DNA from: Rhizomucor pusillus | Taxonomy: Eukaryota; Mucoromycota; Mucoromycetes; Mucorales; Lichtheimiaceae | Assembly (NCBI GenBank): GCA_900175165.2 | Contig: FWWN02000703.1 | Coordinates: 186,001-250,000, forward strand | DNA length: 64,000 bases | Direction: 5' to 3' | Shown: positions 35,973 to 47,402 of the stretch, piece after piece | Layout: each line of letters opens with the position of its first letter | How positions within the stretch are numbered: the first letter of the stretch is position 1 | Made by a program: the position numbers and the translations under genes | Notes under the pieces: model-generated | Seen by the model: the letters and a program-made list of their open reading frames with translations, nothing else | What the model was told of the DNA's origin: nothing | Database searches by the model: none

Positions 35973-37432
35973 ATGGTACCCGATGAAGCAAGCGGTGGCG
36001 GCAATTTTAGCAGCAACAACAACAATAGTGCCAAAAAGCGCTTGAATCCGCTTTCTTTCTTGTTCGTAAGCAATGCCTACAAGAACAACAGAATTGCCAG
36101 AAAAGGTTATTACTCGCTCCTCCCTCCCCCTATCCACGCACAACACACAAACAATATGTATCTACGGGAAACAAAGAATATCGTTTCGCTCATATGCACC
36201 GCCTAATGTAAATAGAGGAGGATATTATTTTCGGTGTGCCATTGGAGCAGGCAATGCAGTGCGGGTCGCTCACATCATACGGATTTTTCATGCCTGATCC
36301 TGTCCATCAATGTTTCAAAGAAATTGTAAAGAGGGGTAGGCACAGCGAGAGCTCGAGCTTCTTGATAGAGAGAGAGAGAGAATTCACACGATCTAGGATT
36401 ATGCGTCGAAGGTATCTTTCGTCTATCAGGAGCAGCATCCGAAGTCGAGCAATTGCAGCAAGAGTTTGACAAACCGCCCACGTTTGGACGATATCTTGAT
36501 CTATCAACCTACGACATTCACGCTGTAGCTGGTGTCATGAAAAAGTACCTACGTAGCCTGCCAGAAGCCGTCATTCCAAAATCACTGCAGGACCAATTTT
36601 TGGATGCAACAGGTAATGTCTACTTGATAGTATCTCTTTACGTTGAATGGACAAAATGATATTAATAATTTTCATCAATGAAGACGATATTCAGCAAAAC
36701 GATCAACTCGTCAAGACATTGCTGTGCCTTATATCTCTTTTACCACGGGCACATCGCTACTTGCTTCACTACATCCTGCAACTTGCATCTCACATCCAGC
36801 AATATTCTCACATCAACATGATGAACGCTGAAGCACTTGCTGTTGTTCTCGCGCCAGTCTGCACCGGCTTAGAGCAACGGATCAAAGAAGTACCATCCGC
36901 AATGACATTGAGGCGGAAACGACGCGCGGCCGCCTCGGCTATGAATCAATTCGTTATAACAAACGCAAAGTGGACCCGATTGTGGGTCTGCCTTATTGAG
37001 AATCGAGATGCATTTCTACGAGCACATCACATTACGCGACCTGAAACGCTTCCAGCATGTCTTAGTTCCTCATCCTCTGGAGGATCATCACCTTCCTTTA
37101 TCAACCGACCAGCCATCTATCGACCGGACCCTGTCCACGTTATCCCTTCCAACAACATGAAAAAGCCTTCTGAAGATCGCCCGGCATGCGGCGTCGTCGT
37201 CATGCGCCGGAAACCACAGTTTGAATATTGCCACTTTCAATCGGATCGACTGGTCACTTCTATGGACGATCTCGATCAATATATGCTCCATACTCGCACA
37301 ACTTCGCCGATCATACGTGCTGCCACCACAGTTGCTGTCAACGCCGCTGCTGTGCCGAGTCCATCAACAAGCACCACAACCGTATCCTCCCAATATGAAC
37401 TCCTCGCCCGAAGGCCACGGTCCATGGTTTAA
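35973..37432 (+). CDS. Rho GTPase-activating protein
   Basis: Exons 35973-36105, 36216-36335, 36397-36612 and 36684-37432 encode 405 residues. After a short Asn/Ser N-terminus the RhoGAP domain (about 45-260) reads IIFGVPLEQAM, then GLCVEGIFRLSGAASEVEQL with the arginine finger in FRLSG, then DIHAVAGVMKKYLRSLPEAV, LLHYILQLASHIQQ and MMNAEALAVVLAPVC. It should accelerate GTP hydrolysis on Rho/Cdc42-type GTPases. The remainder is Ser/Thr/Pro-rich, with no other domain. The second intron contains a GA microsatellite. The splice into exon 3 uses ATCTAG/GATTATG, which restores the conserved GIFRLSG. Confidence 0.92.
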
Positions 37433-37842
37433 CAACGTATATGTCACTGTATATGTAAAAAATTACGCTATCTTACCTTATACCTACCTAGCTTATCCTA
37501 ATTGCTATACACACACACACACACACACGCACTCACCCTCGCTCTCTCTCTCTCTGCCTCCGTCCATCAAGAACCACCCCTTACTTTTCCTTTTCTTTGT
37601 GCATATGTTTGAAGTTTTCAACCCTCCCCCAGACTTACACCTATGCCCTGTTTCATTTTCTTTTCTTTTCTTTTCTTCTTCTTCTTCTTTGATTGTTTTG
37701 GTACTGCTTACAGTTCCACGTACATACTGCCTATGTAACTTTGTTCCTTCTTTGAATACATTTGCGTTTCTTGTTTTGTTCACAAAGAATTGCCTGGAAT
37801 TTCGAATTTGGGTGTCTTGAATATTCCAACTTTAGCGCCCAT
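37433..37842. repeat. Intergenic spacer with (AC)10 and CT microsatellites
   Basis: An AC dinucleotide run at about 37509-37528 is followed by a CT run at 37542-37555 and TTC/TTCTTT pyrimidine repeats near 37657-37688. They lie in the RhoGAP 3' flank and the Rit1 upstream region. No gene seen. Confidence 0.75.
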
Positions 37843-39686
37843 ATGCCCAGCAGCCTATTTGCGAATGACTACCACGCAGAAACCAACAAGATCCGCAAAG
37901 ATCACAAAAACATGTACGCCAAGTAGCTACAGAGTGTGTATGCTTGCAGAGTAGTAGTAACCAGCTAGCGATCGAATATAGTCTGAATCGGTTGCGATCG
38001 ATCAGCGAAGATGCTGGCTTTGTCCGGGAGATCGCTAGTGTATTTCCAAAGTTGCCCCTTGTTGGTAGGTCACACTTTTGCACGGCTAGCTGCGCATATC
38101 GCTAACGCATCTACTGCAGCCAACGAACGATGCGGTTCTTGGTACATTGATCCCACCAACGTATGTTGTGTAAAATTATATCTGTGTTATACCCCGTCTA
38201 AGACTATCATCGATCAGCACAAAGTACATTCAGTCTATTTCAAGTCTATGGATGGACATATGGGTCGATGGGACTTTAATTTGCGCAGAAGCAACCTGCA
38301 TCTGCTTGATGTTATTCGCGAGCATGGAGGGTTCGTACATGTCACATCAATTCGCGAAGAAGAAAAAAAAAGTTTCTAACAATGATATTCTACTGCAGAT
38401 GTATTATCGTTGATTCGACTCGAAAAGGAAAACGTATACCCGACGCATTGTCTAAAACGATACCCATATGGTGCAGTACCTTGAATCGAGCAGTTGCAAA
38501 GCACCGAAAAAAGGATAGCGAAGAGTTTGATGCATCCTTTTACTCTCTCCCGTCTGTCGTGTCCCGCTCCGAACATGCACAAATTGAAGCTCGAATTGAC
38601 GGGTTTGCGCAGCGCTTATTGGATTCCAAGGCTATTGATATGGAGCTCATCGCAAATTTGCTGCAGAAACCGCTTCGCCCGATATGGCTGACGCCACAGT
38701 CGACGTTGCTTATCAATGACCCGCCGGATTACTCGGATGTCCCGTTTTGGCCGGTCATATGCCTGAGTGCTTCGCAGGCAGTAGAATCAGGGAGCCAGGC
38801 TCGGCCGGGGTACCTGTATGTACAGGGATCTGGAGATGATCAGGAAGCATGGTGCATGGTAAAAAATAATTATCATCCTGACATTTTTATACATACACGT
38901 TTGCTGAAAGGAAAAAAAGGGATTAACACCAAGGATATTTTGGCAACATCACGACGAACTCGTGAACGCATCAAGTACCGCAGAGTGTGAAGGACGCGTG
39001 AGGCAGCTAGTCAAGGAAGAAAAGGAAAATGTCGAGGCAGCCCCAGAAAATGACCCAGCTGCGCCGCCCTTGTTTAAATTTATCGATGGCACGACAGTAG
39101 CCATCGGGTCGCGCTTGAGTGGGAAACCGCCTGCGTGCTGGGTCCACTTTGATGTTGTCGTTAACTGCACGCAGTTGGAATTTGAAGAAAACAAAAACGA
39201 GGCGTACAAGCACAGATATTTGCAGTTACCGATACCCGAGGGCAAGAAGGGGCAGCACGCGTTGTATAACAGTATACCGGTCGTGTTGGATTTTGTAAAA
39301 CCACATTTGGCCCAGCACCGCAAAGTCCTGGTACATTGCACCAAAGGTACCAGCCGAGAAGATTCAAGTTGGTTGGGGATGCTTACAGTAACTTTAAACT
39401 GCGTTAGGTCAAGACGTTTCTGTCGGCATCGCGCTGGCTATTCTACTTAAATACTACAACAGAGAGCATGAACTTTGCTTGGACAATGAACAGCAAGGTA
39501 TGAAATGAAGTCATTGCTGTCGTTCGGACTTCTCACACTCACACACACATATTCTCTCACTTAGTGGATAAACCACGAGTTCAGCATCATTTAATGAAGA
39601 TTATATCGAGTCATCCACGGGCGTCGCCATCCAGAACGACCTTGAAAAAGATCAATCTTTACTTCATGAGCAAAGAAGATGAATAA
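37843..39686 (+). CDS. RIT1: Initiator tRNA(Met) A64 2'-O-ribosylphosphate transferase
   Basis: Exons 37843-37922, 37982-38064, 38120-38160, 38218-38330, 38399-38858, 38920-39346, 39408-39497 and 39565-39686 encode 471 residues in continuous phase. Recognisable segments: LNRLRSISEDAGFVREI, ANERCGSWYIDPTN, DGHMGRWDFNLRRSNLHLLD, CIIVDSTRKGKRIPDALSKT, IPIWCSTLNRAV, PRIFWQHHDELV and the C-terminal phosphatase-like HCTKGQDVSVGIALAIL. It attaches ribosyl phosphate to A64 of cytosolic initiator tRNA so that it is excluded from elongation. The acceptor at 37981 was chosen because it restores NLNRLRSI. Exon 4 could start at 38203 instead of 38218. Confidence 0.93.
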
Positions 39687-39939
39687 GGGATGGATGAGGG
39701 TTACTGCAAGTGCCTTGGGGACTGTTCGAAAAGACGGTCGGTCGTCTCCTGAATGGTAGATGGATAAAGTCGTTCGCGAAAGGGAACGCATCCGCGCAGC
39801 TCCCTGGTTGCCTGATCTGTACATTTGACTTTCTATATCCAAGCTATTATCGAGCAAGTATTTAGAAGTAGGCGAGAAATCAATCAATAAAACAGATAAA
39901 TTCGGAGTCGAGTAGACATCTTCAACGCGCTTTCAGAAA

Positions 39940-40907
39940 ATGTCAAAGGAAGATCTCGCAAAGAAACTCGCACAATTGACAAGGCAGTGGAATGTTAAGC
40001 AACCTCACGCAAAAGCGCCGAAGCCCAAACCAGTGTACTTACAGCCGGGCTCTTTAGAAGCCAAGGTAGCTTCTAGCCCGTACGGTATGTTGACGCGTGT
40101 AGATCGATCGAGATTGCGATCTCGTTGTCACCAACATATAATATCTAGCTGCTATGCTGGCGTCTCCTTTGCGGAAATGCGGAATCATTCAACGTGTATT
40201 TCCAAACCGTAAGTTATCGAACGGAATAGGTTTGAAGAATCAAGACTGTAAGCTTATTTCTTCTCCAGAATTGTTACTGCGCTTCGCCAAAGGATTGCAT
40301 CCAGAGACCCTGGAGCATATTGTATACGCCACTGTGGAAAGGAAACCACAGGGTGGTAAAGGCGCTTATGTCTTTTTACGAAAAAGTCTCGTAGACGCTA
40401 TCAAAAGAGGAGGTAACTCACATACCGATGTATCTTTATCCATTTTTATTTCTTTGATCTAAAAGGTGGTTGGTTTTGCTTTTAGAATATCGCGCAGCTA
40501 TTCGGTCCCAAGCGAAATATAGGCAAGACATGGCCGATTACGTACAGAAAAAGCTATATATGTACGCAAGCGACTGTTTCAATCAAGTAGAGGCAAAATC
40601 GCTGTGTATTCCATTAGAACCTGAAGATGCAGCAAAGTCATGGATATGTGACAAACAAATTCAATGTATACTGCGCTTCCAAAAAGGACCATTCTGTGAG
40701 TTGGATCATCGGATAGATATCAGCAACGAACCTATCCCGTGCTACGATGCAACACAGCTGTGGAGCAAGGAGATGGTAGACAGTATCAAAAACAAATACA
40801 ACGATGCACCTGCCATAGGCGTTGTCAAGAGCTTTGAAACGGTAGACTTGGCGATTGCTCTCTGGAGATGTCGACAATATAACAACAACACGGGCAGTGC
40901 CAACTAG
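39940..40907 (+). CDS. Conserved fungal protein of unknown function
   Basis: Exons 39940-40084, 40149-40208, 40269-40412 and 40486-40907 encode 256 residues in continuous phase. The N-terminus is basic and helical (MSKEDLAKKLAQLTRQW). A segment SSPYAAMLASPLRKCGIIQR has the look of a conserved fungal motif preceding a Pro-rich dipeptide, and LLLRFAKGLHPETLE follows. I do not recognise a catalytic domain. The composition (basic start, no signal peptide) would fit a mitochondrial or nuclear protein, but this is a guess. It is convergent with the DENND11-like gene; stop codons are 80 bases apart. Confidence 0.8.
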
Positions 40908-40987
40908 TAGATAACAATCTGTTGTGGATGCATGTATACCCAAACACGCTAGCTTTCCTCCTTTTGTTTTTCCATATTACTTTTATT

Positions 40988-43238
40988 CTACTCTTGATCG
41001 ATCCTGATGGCACCTTCTGTGTGGCTTCCACAACAAGGCGACGACTCGCACAGCGAACACGGTTTCCGTACTCGCACCATCTTTTTAAAGTACATGGCAG
41101 CCAAACCGACAACAAAATCTGCGTCTCCATGCGGATGTAGTCCAAGCTTGATCATATCCTGGGGGCTTAGGTCAATTGCATCGGTTTCTAAAGCCTCATT
41201 TGCGGATAATATTGTTTCCAAGCCGGAAAGGACCTGCATAGATAGTACTTGAAAGAAACTAGGGATGAATGTTAGCATTTCTATTTTAATCGCAAATGAG
41301 CAGTTGCAGAACATTTACTTTATCAATGCCCTTGTTAGCTTTTCGTTAATGTCCATTGTCTGTTGCGACTGTGATGGGCTCGAACAAGCATTACTTCGCG
41401 CTGGCGGCGGCGATGATGATTCATATTCAGCGGACGCTCGCGCCACGACTGCATCGAAAACATCATTATTGTTGATTTCATGCGCGTCCCGTTCTCCTCC
41501 GTCCGCGGACCCTCCCAGCAGCGCGTCCTGCTCTTCTGCGTCCATGGAGATATCTTGCGACTTGTTACTCCCTCGCTGAGCCCGGCGTGCGCCTGCAAAC
41601 ATGCGTTGCCACGAAGAAGGCACCGTAGTAGACGAGGAAACCGGTCGAGGACGGTACCACCAGAGTATCAATTGCCAATACGGCGTTGCGAACGCATCCA
41701 ACATGTCAGCTTTTCTTTCCAGACACTCGACGAATCTGCCTTCAAGGTCAGGGTCGTTCTCCAAAAATCCATCTACGGCGGCAGCGTCGAATATTTGGCG
41801 TACCATGGATCGAAACCGTGCAAAGTCAGCTGCATTGTGCCGACTTGCAATTTCTGGAGTATTGCTTTCTATGCGATGCTGAATCTCATTTTTTTCAGGC
41901 TCTTTAACTAGAATATCGAAAAGTTCCGTTTTGCTTTCGAAAATACTGTCTGATGTACATGCAATGTAGCCAACGCGGAATTCGATCAAATCCATTATAT
42001 CGTTCACTGTCACTGCATATATCGTCTGTATTGATCTCTCCGACTGCCTTGATGGTGGCGCTGTTGCTAGAAGGCTTGTACTGTAGACTGTTATGGATTG
42101 GAAAATGAGTTGCTTGTTTGGTGTGTATGCAAAATAAGACATACCATGGCTGCATGTATTTTGAAGCGGCGGAGATGTCAAGTAAAGGATGCGTTTCCGC
42201 AACAACGCTGCTTTCCAGAGTACAAAGACTTGAGGGCCCATGGCTGCAACGAAGAAAGGGAACGATTCTCGGAATGGTACTGCCTCCAGATAGCGTTCAT
42301 GCTGGAAGGATGCAAGACTGTGGAATAAAGTATGTGGATGGTGGGTAGGTGCATAGACATCTGTTAACCGTGGAATGTCCTTGTCAAGTGTCCATTGAAT
42401 ATTGTTCTCATCTGGTCTATGCTGTATGCGATGCTGCTGATAATATTTCTGTAATGCCTTGTACGGTGCTTCTTCAGAGCCATTGTAGTCGAAACGAAAT
42501 TGGCTGACAGAAGGCAACTGAATCAGCGATTTTGCCCAAAACAGAATCTTCGCACTCTCTCCCTCTCTCATAAACTCACTTTGCCAAGTGTTTTAACTGT
42601 TGTCCATGTGCCCATATGCTTCCTGATGCTCCTGTTGCACTAGTCGGTTCGACGACTGCACCGATCGCTCGCATGCAGGCACCTCTGTCGATCTCGTTGC
42701 TTGCGACGTTTCTAAAGACGCTGACACCCACGTTGGTCTCGTGTGAAAAATAACTAGATGTATTTTATAATTAGATGCACTGAAATACTTAATCCTACTG
42801 TTTTTCAACAACGTACATTACATCGGATGGTACTCGGTGCAAACCACTGCTAATCGCTTTGTACTCGATTCCACTAAGATCAATTTCTGCATAGTATACG
42901 TGGTATTGGTTCTCATGGAAAAAAAAATACACATTTTGACTGTTTCTTTCCACATACCGTTGGGATATTGCCACTCTATCGTGTTTCCCTGCAAGACGTC
43001 GAATCGTGCCACATAGACTGCCAGTACATTGTGCGCTGCTTCGGCTGGTGGTGTTCCGTCGTCGACGCTTTTGCTAGGCGCGCTCTCGCTCGGCACAGAG
43101 CTACATGGAGTCCTCGAGTAAACACACAAGGCTTTTTCTCAGCTTCACAGTCCTGATTAAGAGTCACCTTGCTGTGAGCGGAATGGGCAATGAGTCGTTT
43201 TGCGATTCTCGCAGCTCCATGTTGGAAAAGTTCGGCAT
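40988..43238 (-). CDS. DENND11/LCHN-like DENN-module protein (DUF4484 type)
   Basis: Exons 43168-43238, 42958-43112, 42817-42886, 42580-42753, 41319-42503 and 40988-41258 encode 641 residues. The uDENN-like part contains VLAVYVARFDVLQGNTIEWQ, IEYKAISSGLHRVPSDVIYF, VGVSVFRNV and RGACMRAIGAVV. The core has FFVAAMGPQVFVLWKAALL, RKRILYLTSPPL and VGYIACTSDSIF. The C-terminal helix region contains LSPQDMIKLGLHPHGDADF. DENN proteins regulate Rab GTPases, and members of this family are linked to membrane traffic. The start at ATG 43238 requires a 55-base intron ending CTCGAG. A Ser/Asp-rich acidic stretch precedes the last exon. Confidence 0.88.
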
Positions 43239-43320
43239 AGACGGCGGGCGGGAAATTCGGGACTGAGTGTACAGTATTTTTAAATTCTTAAGAGAGCAAT
43301 TTGACGCATTCGAAAAAAAT

Positions 43321-43550
43321 ATGTCGCAGCTTTTGGCGTGTTCTTATTACACAGCATTCGAAGGTCAGTTGGCCCAGGCTGAATAAACCTGGGCCACAAT
43401 AGGACGACTTTCATGGTTGTGGGCTCTCTGTCGTGAATCTCAGCCAGTGGGCCCGACTATCGAAATTGGCTGTTGCGACAAAAAATGGTCGCAAGCGGGA
43501 ATGGGGGCAGCACGGTGTATGTTCTGTGGCATCTTTGTCATCGCGTATAG
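43321..43550 (+). CDS. Doubtful two-exon small ORF
   Basis: ATG 43321 begins 43 bases of coding sequence (MSQLLACSYYTAFE) that splice with a GTCAGT donor and ATCTCAG acceptor into 43444-43550 (GPDYRNWLLRQKMVAS onward), giving 49 residues. The phase is consistent, but the protein is short and unrecognised. It starts 82 bases from the divergent DENND11-like gene, so transcription here is plausible but coding status is weak. Confidence 0.2.
43370..43396. other. Perfect 9-base-pair inverted repeat (hairpin)
   Basis: TGGCCCAGG and CCTGGGCCA flank a 9-base loop (CTGAATAAA). The repeat lies within the candidate intron of the small plus-strand ORF and just upstream of the divergent DENND11-like gene. 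The loop contains AATAAA. It could be an RNA hairpin or a dimeric protein-binding site. Confidence 0.6.
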
Positions 43551-43648
43551 AGAGCGAGCGTCAAGGCCATCCGCCAGCTAGAAAAACAGACAGATGTCAT
43601 TGGCCAAAAGGAACACGCACAGCTGTACATACTATCGCACAATTCATT

Positions 43649-44008
43649 TTATCCATACATTTTTTCCATCTTCTGTTGTACATTCTCGGCAATTTGTTGG
43701 TTCGCTTTCGACAATGCGCCACCTGCTAATTGTGCAATCTCTTTCAGGTTGTGATCTTTCGAAAATTCCAAAGGGTCAATTGGGGTATTGCTGTCGAAAT
43801 ATTTTTCCATAGCGGCTGTAATATTTGCGATGTGGTCCTTTTTGACTTGACGACAGCCAACCATAAGATTTTTTGTATCTTCTTTGGTGATACTTGTCTT
43901 GTTGTGAAAGGCGACAGCAAAGATTGACAAAAGCATGGATGATAACTTAGGTGGAGAATAAACATTCGATCCATAACAACTCGTCGTGATCGAGAAGGAA
44001 ACCATCAC
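43649..44008 (-). CDS. Possible small protein of unknown function
   Basis: An open frame of up to 119 residues whose C-terminal 80 residues look genuinely coding: KEDTKNLMVGCRQVKKDH, ANITAAMEKYFDSNTPIDP and AQLAGGALSKANQQIAENVQ, ending QKMEKMYG. They are amphipathic and helix-forming. The N-terminal part is uncertain; an intron ending CACCTAAG (acceptor near 43949) would replace it. No family recognised. The neighbouring sequence gives no functional context. Confidence 0.4.
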   Translation of the reverse strand: MMVSFSITTSCYGSNVYSPPKLSSMLLSIFAVAFHNKTSITKEDTKNLMVGCRQVKKDHIANITAAMEKYFDSNTPIDPLEFSKDHNLKEIAQLAGGALSKANQQIAENVQQKMEKMYG

Positions 44009-44428
44009 GTGGTGCTCACTACTGGGATACTCAACATACCATACTTCGTGACAAGTGGTCAGAACAAAAGAGTCGAGAAGACAATCGTTAGCCAGCTACT
44101 CGAGTAGTGGCCCATTGTATTTAAACGACCTACGGCTAATAATACAAGCGTTATGACAACGGATCTATACTACATTGCATGATGCATGCACTGAGTCGAA
44201 TTGTAGCGGCACCGCTACAGATAGAATCATCCTTTATGCAGTATACGTGTATTATTGAGCTAATATACAGTTTTACTCATGTACTGCTTTTTGCGAGCTA
44301 TATATATATAGAAAATTCAGGCAAACAGTAACTTAGCAGTGACTCTTATTGAAAATGATCTGGTAGGTGTGCATGGAACACATAGAAAAGCAGGCTGGGA
44401 TACAAAAACTCCGCCCACCAACATCACC

Positions 44429-44757
44429 TCAACCCAGCTTTGGCATCACTTTGCGTTCGACAGCGTGTAAATCGAGAACTGTGATCCAAAACTCTCCCAC
44501 ATCATCGTTTACAAGGTGCCCATATTGCGGAAACATCTGTTGCTGCTGAAGTTTTCTCACCACTTGTCACTGTTTTTTCCCCGTTGTCTCTCGATTATAG
44601 CAACCGCCATTCTCATGACGTTGAATAAGGTGAAATCACTGACGAAGGACCATTCCCAAGAAGCAACATGAGCCTCAGTAATCCTCCGGTTCCCAAGACC
44701 TGAACCAGTCTGATTGCCTCGTATCGATGGCATGAACGGCCAAGGGAAGATTCGCAC
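44429..44757 (-). CDS. Weak coding signal, exon structure unresolved
   Basis: Two adjacent minus-strand stretches read like protein. One is ITEAHVASWEWSFVSDFTLF with NVMRMAVAIIERQRG (about 44557-44757). The other is QYGHLVNDDVGEFWITVLD with LHAVERKVMPKLG, ending at the stop 44429-44431. They can be joined by a GT-AG intron of about 60 bases (donor in ATGGCG/GTTGCT, acceptor CTTCAG), but other joins are possible. No family recognised; it may be a relic. Confidence 0.3.
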
Positions 44758-45464
44758 TGGAGATGCATCTTTTTCTTGCTATATTTTGCAAATTGCAGCA
44801 AAGACTGATTCATTACCGGGTCATAGTGTCGATGCACTACGAAAAGTACAGGAACGAATCGACTGAAACATCCGGGTTTAGCGCGACATCAACTTTCAGT
44901 TCTGAAAAAAAGTATGGGTGAACTGGCACTGAGTTTTAATGCACACAAATGCCGATGAGTATAGTTATCAAGCTTTGCATGATAGAAAACGCCTCATACA
45001 TGCATTACCGCAATGCAAATTGAAATGATTCGTGGTAGAGGAAATTAACTGCAGAGTTTCTTGTATATGGCGCCTTTCCATTGAGGTCTGACTGCAACCT
45101 GCTAAGAATATGTAGCAAGTGCCTGGTACAAAATTTTCATGCGGAGATCGGTGGGCAACAATGCAATGCTAATTTGCATGCTAGTGCCTTCAAACATAAA
45201 CCTTTCCTTGCGCTTATTTCAAGCGCTCTTTGCAGCAAAAAAAAAAAAAAAATGGAAGAACGATGACTTTGATACCTCGCTTATAAAAGGGGCCACATCC
45301 CTCTCACCCTCTCTCTTTCTTATTTTCTCTTCTTTATCCCTCCCGACGTTACATGCCCTTGACGGGCTCTACCTAACCGATCTTGCGGAGAGGACAAGCT
45401 GGATCCCACTGCTCTACATGTCCACCGAAAGCCTAGTTGTCAGTCGCAAGATCATGGCAGAGTC
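44758..45464. other. AT-rich non-coding region
   Basis: Contains a poly-A run at about 45238-45252, then TTATAAAAGGGG near 45281 followed by a CT-rich tract. This is a promoter-like arrangement on the plus strand, but no convincing plus-strand gene follows; only a 16-residue ORF starts at 45418. Confidence 0.4.
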
Positions 45465-45985
45465 TTAGCTGTGTGCGGGTCCTAACTTTTTGTTCCTCTC
45501 CTTGATCTGGTTTCGTAGCTCTGACGTTTCAACGGTCATTTGTTTGCTGGCTTCGTTATAGGCTTCTTTCATGCTTTCCGGGTTGGGTAGTCTATGGCGT
45601 AAATCCCTTCAAAAAGCGAACTAGTCTTTCAAGTGCAACGTTGGTGATTGATCCGTTGGTGATTGATCGCGGCTACTTCTGTGTAAGAACGTTTTGCTGT
45701 CTCTCGATTGGGGAAGCATTCAGCTGCCGTTCGTTTGGCAGATCATGGTCACAGCAAGTCGGAGCCAGTTTGCTGTCTCCTTTAACAATGTAACGCGTAA
45801 AAAACGCGTCAATTGCATGTACATTGGAGAAGCATGCTGATTGACTGAACTGTCTGGTCGCTTCTTTGCTGGATCTGAGCTCTGTATAACTCTTCTTGAA
45901 ACTGTAGCATCTAGATTTTATCCGTAAAGTGCATACCTTCTACAGGTACTGCTGGTGTGGTTTTGTTGGGGGCGCTGTGAGACAT
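45465..45985 (-). CDS. Small coiled-coil protein, four exons, possibly a Mediator-type subunit
   Basis: Assembled from small exons 45944-45985, 45823-45901, 45677-45776 and 45465-45591, giving 115 residues with every junction GT-AG and in phase. Sequence elements: MSHSAPNKTTPAVP, FQEELYRAQIQQRSDQTVQ, SISMLLQYSKLAPTCC, then the C-terminal helix MKEAYNEASKQMTVETSE with IKERNKKLGPAHS. Length, the two helices and the pattern are loosely like Mediator subunit Med30, but identity is too weak to name it. No exon is long enough to show as a usual ORF, so this gene would be easily missed. Confidence 0.55.
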
Positions 45986-46355
45986 ATTCCATTCAACTCT
46001 CTCGCGTCCTGGAAGTGCTCAAAAATGCAAGGTCGCAAAGTCCCTCCATATTTGACTCTGTGGGTTTGATCTGAAAGAATTCGAATTTCAAGGAAGCCAA
46101 TGTTTTGTATGCTACATGCAAGCATTGTGCAAAAAGGATAAAGATTGAAGAGAATCACAGGGATGATAAGCCGTTGCGTTCCTCTTGCTCAAGTTCCAAA
46201 GCAATCTAGATGGTTGTGATAAACTGTCCTCTCGATACCAAAATCGATGTCTGGAATTCTTCCCGCACGGCGCGAGATATACACGGATGTTGGGATAGAT
46301 ATATTGGCTTCTTTTTCTTTTTGTAATACTATACAAACTTCCTCTTTTATATCTT
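45986..46355. other. Spacer between the coiled-coil gene and Surf4
   Basis: Holds the upstream side of the small coiled-coil gene and the 3' flank of the minus-strand Surf4 gene. No further gene seen. Confidence 0.4.
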
Positions 46356-47238
46356 TTAGAATGCTTTCTTCTTTTCGTCAATAGAGTATCCGCCAGGACC
46401 CATGGTAACCAGTAACAAGAATCCTCCTACGGTCGACAGCGTCTGGAAAAAGTCGTACTTGAGAAAATCGCGCTTAAAATAGCTATGCTTGACGGACCAA
46501 AAGTTGTTGATCAGGATATTGAAGACGGACAAGAAAAGAACCAAGAACATGGCAGACCAGCGAGCCTTGAACCCGACAGCGACCATGATGCAGGCGACAA
46601 GCCCCAGTGCAGATACGAGGATGCGAGCTACAGACCATTCACCATGGAAAGCCGATCCAATGAACAAAAAGATGAGTAGGATGCGACCAGCCAGTTGCAG
46701 ATACGTGCGCTTATCAGTTTCCGACAGTTGAGGCAATGCAGCAAACATTTGCTTTTGCTGCACAAACGATTCCGACAACACCATCACTAGACCGCCAATA
46801 ACGGACAGGTTGCGCAGGAAGAATTGAAAGTCAAAAACGAGACCGTATCCAAGAGCCTGCGAGACGACAACTCCAAGAAGACCGTACACTGCGTATTGCT
46901 GGTGTCGCTTAGCAATAACCATCACGGAGCCAGCGAGCATGACCTATCACATTTCCGTTAAAGAAATTATATGCCACTATGCATGTTTCAATCCTTACAA
47001 TAACGTTCAGGCCTAGAAACAGATGCGATAATCCACTGGGAAAGTGCCGGGCTCTCTCCATATATGATACTTGGTCGTCCCATTGTATAGTGATGCGCAG
47101 AGCGTCTTCGAGAAAAGTTGCGACAATGAGGAACCGACCGATAACAGGAATGTAGGGTTTTAGCGGTTGCCCGAAACGATCGACAATGTCTTCAGCTTTC
47201 GCACTGAACTCCTGCACACGAGCCTTGAGATCGGCCAT
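46356..47238 (-). CDS. ERV29: Surf4/Erv29 cargo receptor of ER-derived vesicles
   Basis: Exons 46999-47238 and 46356-46943 encode 275 residues, the family length. About seven hydrophobic helices are visible. Family motifs: YIPVIGRFLIVATFLEDALR, IQWDDQVSY, LVMVLSESF, RILLIFLFIGSAFHGEWS, FNILINNFW and MGPGGYSIDEKKKAF, the last being a di-lysine ER-retrieval tail. It packages soluble secretory proteins into COPII vesicles and recycles to the ER. The ATG at 47238 is taken because the in-frame codon four residues earlier is TTG. The intron (46944-46998) is GT-AG, phase 0. Confidence 0.95.
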
Positions 47239-47402
47239 AGTATCCAAAAAGTCTGTTGCCGTGTATGTTGTGCGACGCGACCCTGATCTCTTTTGCTTTG
47301 TCTTGCTCTCATTGGAAGGATAATTTGTCGGCGAAGAAGAATAACGTTTGGCTCAGACATGAATGCAGAATATATCGTTGCCAGGTATTCCCGGCCGGCG
47401 TA

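Noticed and set aside
38161..38217. Alternative 41-base intron (acceptor at 38202) in the Rit1 gene
   Set aside because: Both acceptors are in frame. The 57-base intron is closer to local intron lengths, so it was preferred, with low certainty.
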